Assembly: GCA_045105075.1 (NCBI GenBank)
Contig: JBGCDD010000221.1
Location: forward strand, 1 to 9,587
Reading direction: 5' to 3'
DNA: 9,587 nucleotides
Origin: JBGCDD01 sp045105075
GTDB lineage: Bacteria; Pseudomonadota; Alphaproteobacteria; Rhodobacterales; Rhodobacteraceae
Part shown: in pieces, positions 5,878 to 9,587 of the stretch
Layout: each line of letters begins with the position of its first letter
Numbering within the stretch: the first letter of the stretch is position 1
Made by a program: the position numbers and the translations under genes
The notes under the pieces: generated by a model
Told to the model about the DNA's origin: nothing
Seen by the model: only the letters and a program-made list of their open reading frames with translations
Databases searched by the model: none

Positions 5878-7101
5878 ATGACACTTGATATTGATTTCGT
5901 TCGCGCCCAGTTTCCGGCCTTTGCCGAACCTTCTTTGGCAGGGCAGGCGTTTTTTGAAAATGCCGGCGGGTCCTATACCTGTGCGCCGGTGATTGCGCGG
6001 CTGACCCGCTATTACACTCAGCGCAAGGTGCAGCCCTATGCGCCTTACGCGGCCAGTACTTTGGCGGGTGATGAGATGGACGAAGCGCGGGCGCGCATGG
6101 CGGCGATTTTGGGTGTTGCGGGCGATGAGCTGAGTTTCGGGCCTTCAACCACACAAAACGCTTATGTTCTGGCGCAGGCGTTTGGTGAATTGCTGAAGCC
6201 GGGCGAGGCAATTGTGGTCACCAACCAGGATCACGAGGCCAATTCCGGGCCTTGGCGGCGGTTGGCGCAGCGCGGCATTGAAGTGCGTGAATGGCAGATC
6301 GATCCTGATACTGGCCATCTGGACCCCGAAGCGTTGGAAGATCTGCTGGACGAGAGTGTGCGGTTGGTGTGTTTTCCGCATTGTTCCAACGTGGTGGGGC
6401 AGGTCAATCCGGTTACTGAAATCACCGCAATGGCGCATGCGGCCGGGGCCTTTGTGTGTGTTGATGGCGTGTCCTATGCGCCGCATGGCTTTCCCAATGT
6501 GGATGCGCTGGGGCCTGATATCTATTTGTTTTCGGCCTATAAAACCTTTGGACCGCATCAGGGATTGATGGTGATCCGCCGGGCGTTGGGGGAATTGCTG
6601 CCCAATCAGGGGCACGTGTTCAATGCCGATCATCTGGAAAAACGCTTTACCCCGGCCGGGCCAGATCACGCGCAGGTGGCGGCGTGTGCAGGTATGGCGG
6701 ATTATGTTGATGCGCTGGCCGACCATCACGGTGGGCCAGTTCAGCCCGGTGCGGCGCGCGCGGAATTTGTGCATGATTTGATGCGTGCCCATGAAACCGC
6801 GCTTTTGGCGCCTTTGCTTGAGGCTTTGCGCCCGCTCAATCAGGTGCGGGTGTTGGGTCCAACCGAGGCCGAGGCGCGTGCGCCGACCGTGGCTTTGGCA
6901 TTGGGACGTGCTGCAGAACCGGTGGCAGCAGCATTGGCGGACCATGGCATCATGGCGGGGGGCGGTGACTTTTATGCCGGGCGGGCGCTAACGGCGATGA
7001 ATGTGCCCGAAAGCGAGGGCGTTTTGCGCCTGAGTTTCACCCACTACACTCATCCCGATGAGATCACGAAATTGATATCCGCTTTGCACCGCGTTCTTTA
7101 A
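5878..7101 (+). CDS. class V aminotransferase-fold PLP-dependent enzyme, substrate unknown
   Basis: This 407-residue fold-type I PLP protein resembles cysteine desulfurases and selenocysteine lyases. Visible features are ENAGGSYTCAPV (27-38), the cofactor-binding GPSTTQN (88-94), H119 in NQDHEAN as the probable ring-stacking residue, D196 in VDGVSYAPHG (195-204), and K222 in YLFSAYKTFGPHQG (216-229) as the PLP lysine. The loop where desulfurases carry their catalytic Cys reads MAGGGDFYAGRAL (359-371) and has none. A sulfur-mobilising role is therefore doubtful, and an aminotransferase or lyase role more likely. I chose ATG 5878 because purine-rich GAGTAGGG precedes it, although spacing is short. 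ATG 5860 has no ribosome-binding site. It lies 42 bp after acuI, probably in the same transcript. No DMSP role is established for it. Confidence 0.85.
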   Translation: MTLDIDFVRAQFPAFAEPSLAGQAFFENAGGSYTCAPVIARLTRYYTQRKVQPYAPYAASTLAGDEMDEARARMAAILGVAGDELSFGPSTTQNAYVLAQAFGELLKPGEAIVVTNQDHEANSGPWRRLAQRGIEVREWQIDPDTGHLDPEALEDLLDESVRLVCFPHCSNVVGQVNPVTEITAMAHAAGAFVCVDGVSYAPHGFPNVDALGPDIYLFSAYKTFGPHQGLMVIRRALGELLPNQGHVFNADHLEKRFTPAGPDHAQVAACAGMADYVDALADHHGGPVQPGAARAEFVHDLMRAHETALLAPLLEALRPLNQVRVLGPTEAEARAPTVALALGRAAEPVAAALADHGIMAGGGDFYAGRALTAMNVPESEGVLRLSFTHYTHPDEITKLISALHRVL

Positions 7102-7128
7102 TCCGCCTGGGGTCGGGCGGCGTAAAAG
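7099..7128 (+). promoter_or_regulatory. candidate RpoE/ChrR-type ECF sigma promoter
   Basis: TAATCC (7099-7104) is followed after exactly 18 bp by TAAAAG (7123-7128). As I recall it, the RpoE consensus in Rhodobacter sphaeroides is TGATCC, 18 bp, then TAAGA-like, so the -35 matches at 5 of 6 bases. The -35 box overlaps the TAA stop (7099-7101) of the upstream PLP gene. A start near 7135 would leave a 5' leader of about 16 nt before the photolyase ATG. The spacer also contains a weak CCGCC/GGCGG hairpin (7103-7107/7116-7120) without a T-tract. The functional fit, photolyase plus Cfa, strengthens the case. Confidence 0.45.
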
Positions 7129-7150
7129 AGTAAACGGGCGGTTAAAATCC

Positions 7151-8575
7151 ATGCAAGACACGAGTTCTCCGGTGATCCTTTGGCTGCGGCGCGATCTGCG
7201 CTTGTCGGATCATCCGGCCTTTTGCGCAGCGGCTCAGAGTGGGCGGACGACCTTGCCTGTTTTCATTTGTGATCCGCTGGTGGACAGCCTTGGAACAGCG
7301 CCAAAATGGCGCCTTGGGCTGTCGCTGGACGCATTTGGCGCAACTCTTCAGGCCAAAGGCAGCCGGCTGATCTTGCGGCGTGGTGATGCGGGCGCTCAGC
7401 TGCAAAAGCTGATTGCCGAAACCGGGGCAGGGGCGGTTTACTGGTCGCGCCTATATGATCCTGACAGCGTGGCGCGCGACACTGCGATCAAGACGGTATT
7501 GAAACAGCAAGGGATCGAGGCACGTTCGTTTGGCGGGCACCTGATGTTCGAACCCTGGAGCGTTGAGACCAAGACCGGTGGATATTACAAAGTGTTCACG
7601 CCGCTTTGGAAATCGGTGATGCACCGCGACGTGGATAGGCCTTTGCCCGAACCCCGCGATTTGCGCGCGCCGGACACATGGCCTGCGTCGGACAGTTTGC
7701 AGGACTGGGCTTTGGGGCAGGGCATGCGGCGCGGCGCGGCCATCGTTGAACCACATCAGCGCGTCGGCGAAGCGGCCGCGATGGCGCGTCTGGACCACTT
7801 TATCGATGAAAGCGTGCAGGATTACGTGGCCAACCGGGATCGACCCAGCGTTGATGGCACGTCGGGGCTGTCGGAGAATCTGGCGCTGGGGGAAATCAGC
7901 CCGCACCGCTGCTGGCATGCAGGGCTGCGCGCGCGCGACGCCGGCGCTGCGGGGGCCGAGACGTTCATGAAGGAACTGGTCTGGCGTGAATTTGCCTATC
8001 ATCTGATGCATCACACGCCGCATATTCTGACCGGCAACTGGAAACCCGATTGGGACCATTTTCCCTGGAACACCGATGAAACAAAGCCCGAGGTTCTGGC
8101 CTGGAAACAGGGGCGCACCGGCATTCGGTTTGTCGATGCGGCCATGCGCGAGCTGTACGTGACCGGCAAAATGCACAATCGCGGGCGCATGATCGTGGCC
8201 AGCTATCTGACCAAACACCTGATGTGTCACTGGCAGATCGGCAAACGCTGGTTTGAACAGTGCCTGACCGATTGGGACCCGGCCAGCAACGCGATGGGTT
8301 GGCAATGGTCCGCTGGTTCTGGCCCGGATGCCACGCCCTACTTCCGCGTGTTCAACCCGGTCAGCCAGCTCGACAAGTTTGACCCCAACCACGATTACGC
8401 CAGCCGATGGATTGCCGAAGACAAGGCCAATCCAGACCCGGCGGCGCTGTCTTACTTCGAGGCCATTCCAAGCGCCTGGAGGTTGTCTGCAACAGATCGA
8501 TATCCGGCGCCAATTGTGGCGGCAGATGTCGGGCGAAAACGCGCGCTTGAGGCCTATGGATCGCGTAATTTCTGA
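7151..8575 (+). CDS. phrB: deoxyribodipyrimidine photolyase, class I (cryptochrome/photolyase family)
   Basis: This flavoenzyme splits UV-induced cyclobutane pyrimidine dimers using blue light. The 474 residues match class I photolyases. An N-terminal Rossmann-like antenna domain begins VILWLRRDLRLSDHPAF (8-24). The helical FAD domain (about 205-474) carries TSGLSENLALGEIS (237-250), ELVWREFAYHL (275-285), GIRFVDAAMREL (324-335), MHNRGRMIVASYLTKHL (341-357) and ASNAMGWQWSAGSGPDATPY (378-397). By comparison with E. coli PhrB, the electron-transfer tryptophans correspond to W384, W361 and W318, and N380 corresponds to the Asn facing flavin N5. All are present, so the enzyme looks active. The ATG has a poor ribosome-binding site (GGGCGG at 7136-7141 is the best candidate). 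It is followed by a Cfa-like gene after 76 bp. A related photolyase-Cfa pairing belongs to the RpoE regulon in R. sphaeroides, as I recall. Confidence 0.95.
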   Translation: MQDTSSPVILWLRRDLRLSDHPAFCAAAQSGRTTLPVFICDPLVDSLGTAPKWRLGLSLDAFGATLQAKGSRLILRRGDAGAQLQKLIAETGAGAVYWSRLYDPDSVARDTAIKTVLKQQGIEARSFGGHLMFEPWSVETKTGGYYKVFTPLWKSVMHRDVDRPLPEPRDLRAPDTWPASDSLQDWALGQGMRRGAAIVEPHQRVGEAAAMARLDHFIDESVQDYVANRDRPSVDGTSGLSENLALGEISPHRCWHAGLRARDAGAAGAETFMKELVWREFAYHLMHHTPHILTGNWKPDWDHFPWNTDETKPEVLAWKQGRTGIRFVDAAMRELYVTGKMHNRGRMIVASYLTKHLMCHWQIGKRWFEQCLTDWDPASNAMGWQWSAGSGPDATPYFRVFNPVSQLDKFDPNHDYASRWIAEDKANPDPAALSYFEAIPSAWRLSATDRYPAPIVAADVGRKRALEAYGSRNF

Positions 8576-8651
8576 GTGCTTTGAAACACATGGCTTGCAC
8601 AGCTACACCAAGTCGCCGTAGCCTGCGACGAAACCGCGACGGGGAGTGCGG

Positions 8652-9578
8652 ATGATTTTGACGACCACGCAAGGGCAAAGCGATTTGCCCCGATATTTCT
8701 CGGCTGTCATGGACATGCTGGCACGGCTGAAAAATGGCAGGTTGGATATTTATCTGCCGGACGGACGGGTGTTTCGCGCCGATGGCGCCGAACCGGGCCC
8801 GATCGCCGAACTGCATGTGCACAACCCAGATCTGTTTGCCCGTCTGATCCGCGAGGGTGATTTGGGATTTTGCGACGCCTACCTTGATGAATGGTGGAGC
8901 ACGCCCGATTTGCAGGCCTTCATGGATCTGGTGCATCGCGGCAACGATGAAATCTACGACGGTTTTCCCGGCGCTGGCCTTGTGCGGGCCTATGAAAACC
9001 TGAGGTTCTGGCTGCAACGCAATCACAAGACGCAGGCCAAAAAGAACATCAGCTATCATTATGATCTGGGCAATGCGTTTTATGGGCTGTGGTTGGATGA
9101 CACCATGACCTATTCCAGCGCGCTGTTCGAAACCGGACAGGAAAGCACCGAAAAAGCGCAGATTGCCAAATATGCCAGTATGGTTGACCAGATGGGTGCC
9201 AAGCCCGGTGATCACATTCTGGAAATCGGCTGTGGCTGGGGCGGCTTTGCTGAATATGCGGCGCGCGAACGCGGTCTGCGGGTGACGGGGCTGACGATCA
9301 GTCAGGAACAGTTCAACTACGCCCAGGATCGCATTGAAAAGGCAGGACTTTCTGATCTGGTGACCTTCAAGTTGCAGGATTACCGCGATGAAACCGGTGT
9401 TTACGATGGTGTCGCCAGCATCGAAATGTTCGAGGCGGTCGGCCAGCGCTATTGGCCGGTCTACTTTGATGTGCTGCGCGAGCGGTTGAAACCCGGGGGC
9501 AATGCCACGTTGCAGATCATCACCGTGGCGGACCGACGCTGGAAAGTGTACCAGCGCGGCGTTGATTTCCTTCAGTAA
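8652..9578 (+). CDS. cyclopropane-fatty-acyl-phospholipid synthase-like SAM methyltransferase, apparently truncated
   Basis: Enzymes of this family methylenate unsaturated acyl chains of membrane phospholipids using S-adenosylmethionine. The N-terminal lipid-binding region (about residues 1-120) includes GDLGFCDAYLDEWWSTPDL (69-87). The catalytic domain has SYHYDLGNAFYGLWLDD (134-150), SAM motif I LEIGCGWGG (190-198), TGLTISQEQ (212-220) and MFEAVG (259-264). Its acidic residue corresponds to the bicarbonate-site Glu. The ATG at 8652 is preferred because GGGGAG (8641-8646) precedes it by 5 bp; GTG 8646 is an alternative. The frame ends at residue 308 with tandem stops TAA TAG (9576-9581), where family members continue with a K-Y-I-F-P-G-G type motif and roughly 90 more residues. 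The missing part holds further active-site residues, so the product is probably inactive if the stops are real. They lie 10 bases from the window end. Confidence 0.85.
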   Translation: MILTTTQGQSDLPRYFSAVMDMLARLKNGRLDIYLPDGRVFRADGAEPGPIAELHVHNPDLFARLIREGDLGFCDAYLDEWWSTPDLQAFMDLVHRGNDEIYDGFPGAGLVRAYENLRFWLQRNHKTQAKKNISYHYDLGNAFYGLWLDDTMTYSSALFETGQESTEKAQIAKYASMVDQMGAKPGDHILEIGCGWGGFAEYAARERGLRVTGLTISQEQFNYAQDRIEKAGLSDLVTFKLQDYRDETGVYDGVASIEMFEAVGQRYWPVYFDVLRERLKPGGNATLQIITVADRRWKVYQRGVDFLQ

Positions 9579-9587
9579 TAGATCTCT

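Noticed and set aside
6145..6945. Long open frame antisense to the PLP enzyme
   Set aside because: Same shadow effect. His- and Arg-rich translation with no motif and no ribosome-binding site.
7103..7120. CCGCC/GGCGG hairpin after the PLP gene as a terminator
   Set aside because: The stem is only 5 bp and is followed by GTAAAAGAG with no T-tract; it is better explained as the spacer of the candidate promoter.
7451..8392. Long open frame antisense to the photolyase
   Set aside because: Shadow frame of a GC-rich gene on the other strand. Its composition shows no domain, and the plus-strand photolyase is unambiguous.
8612..8640. GTCGC (8612-8616) able to pair with GCGAC at 8625-8629 or 8636-8640, next to the Cfa ribosome-binding site
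   Set aside because: A possible switch was considered, but stems of five pairs with no conserved riboswitch core are expected by chance in GC-rich DNA.
8361..9215. Open frame antisense spanning the photolyase 3' end and the Cfa-like gene
   Set aside because: It crosses two well-supported genes on the opposite strand and shows no family signature.
1..9587. CRISPR array, insertion sequence, tRNA or rRNA genes
   Set aside because: No regularly spaced repeats, transposase motifs, terminal inverted repeats or tRNA/rRNA signatures were seen.

Overview
The window looks like chromosomal DNA of a marine alphaproteobacterium of the Rhodobacteraceae (Roseobacter group). Four observations point there: a circularly permuted, two-piece tmRNA gene with an A-N-D-x-R-A-P type tag; an adjacent pair encoding DMSP demethylase (DmdA) and acrylyl-CoA reductase (AcuI); a class I photolyase next to a cyclopropane-fatty-acid-synthase-like gene behind a promoter resembling the RpoE/ChrR singlet-oxygen type; and GC-rich codon use throughout. 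The species cannot be named from the sequence alone.

Layout. Positions 1 to about 293 (minus strand) hold most of ssrA, which runs off the left edge, with a sigma70-type promoter at 300-328. Next come a hairpin-bearing dispersed repeat (331-370), a small DUF4345-like membrane protein (378-743, minus) and a FadR-type GntR regulator (795-1553, minus). A 75-bp divergent intergenic region (1554-1628) carries a perfect 15-bp tandem repeat with GntR-operator-like cores. From there a tightly packed plus-strand run begins: DUF2182 membrane protein, DUF1326 Cys-rich protein, DinB-family protein and dmdA, with gaps of 5 bp, a 4-bp overlap and 0 bp. A second copy of the hairpin repeat (4751-4800) precedes acuI, which is followed by a class-V-aminotransferase-fold PLP protein. 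A new transcription unit then appears to start at 7099-7128 for the photolyase and a Cfa-like methyltransferase, which stops early at the right edge. No stretch longer than 300 bases lacks a gene.

How the genes may work together. DmdA moves a methyl group from DMSP to tetrahydrofolate, and AcuI detoxifies acryloyl-CoA from DMSP cleavage or acrylate, so the centre of the window is a DMSP-catabolism operon. The GntR regulator and the operator-like repeats are well placed to control it. The unusual part is the DUF2182-DUF1326-DinB module between the regulator and dmdA, apparently translationally coupled to dmdA. It is Met-rich, Cys-rich and His-rich, suggesting metal or thiol chemistry linked to DMSP sulfur, but no function is established from the sequence. 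The photolyase-Cfa pair fits a photo-oxidative stress unit.
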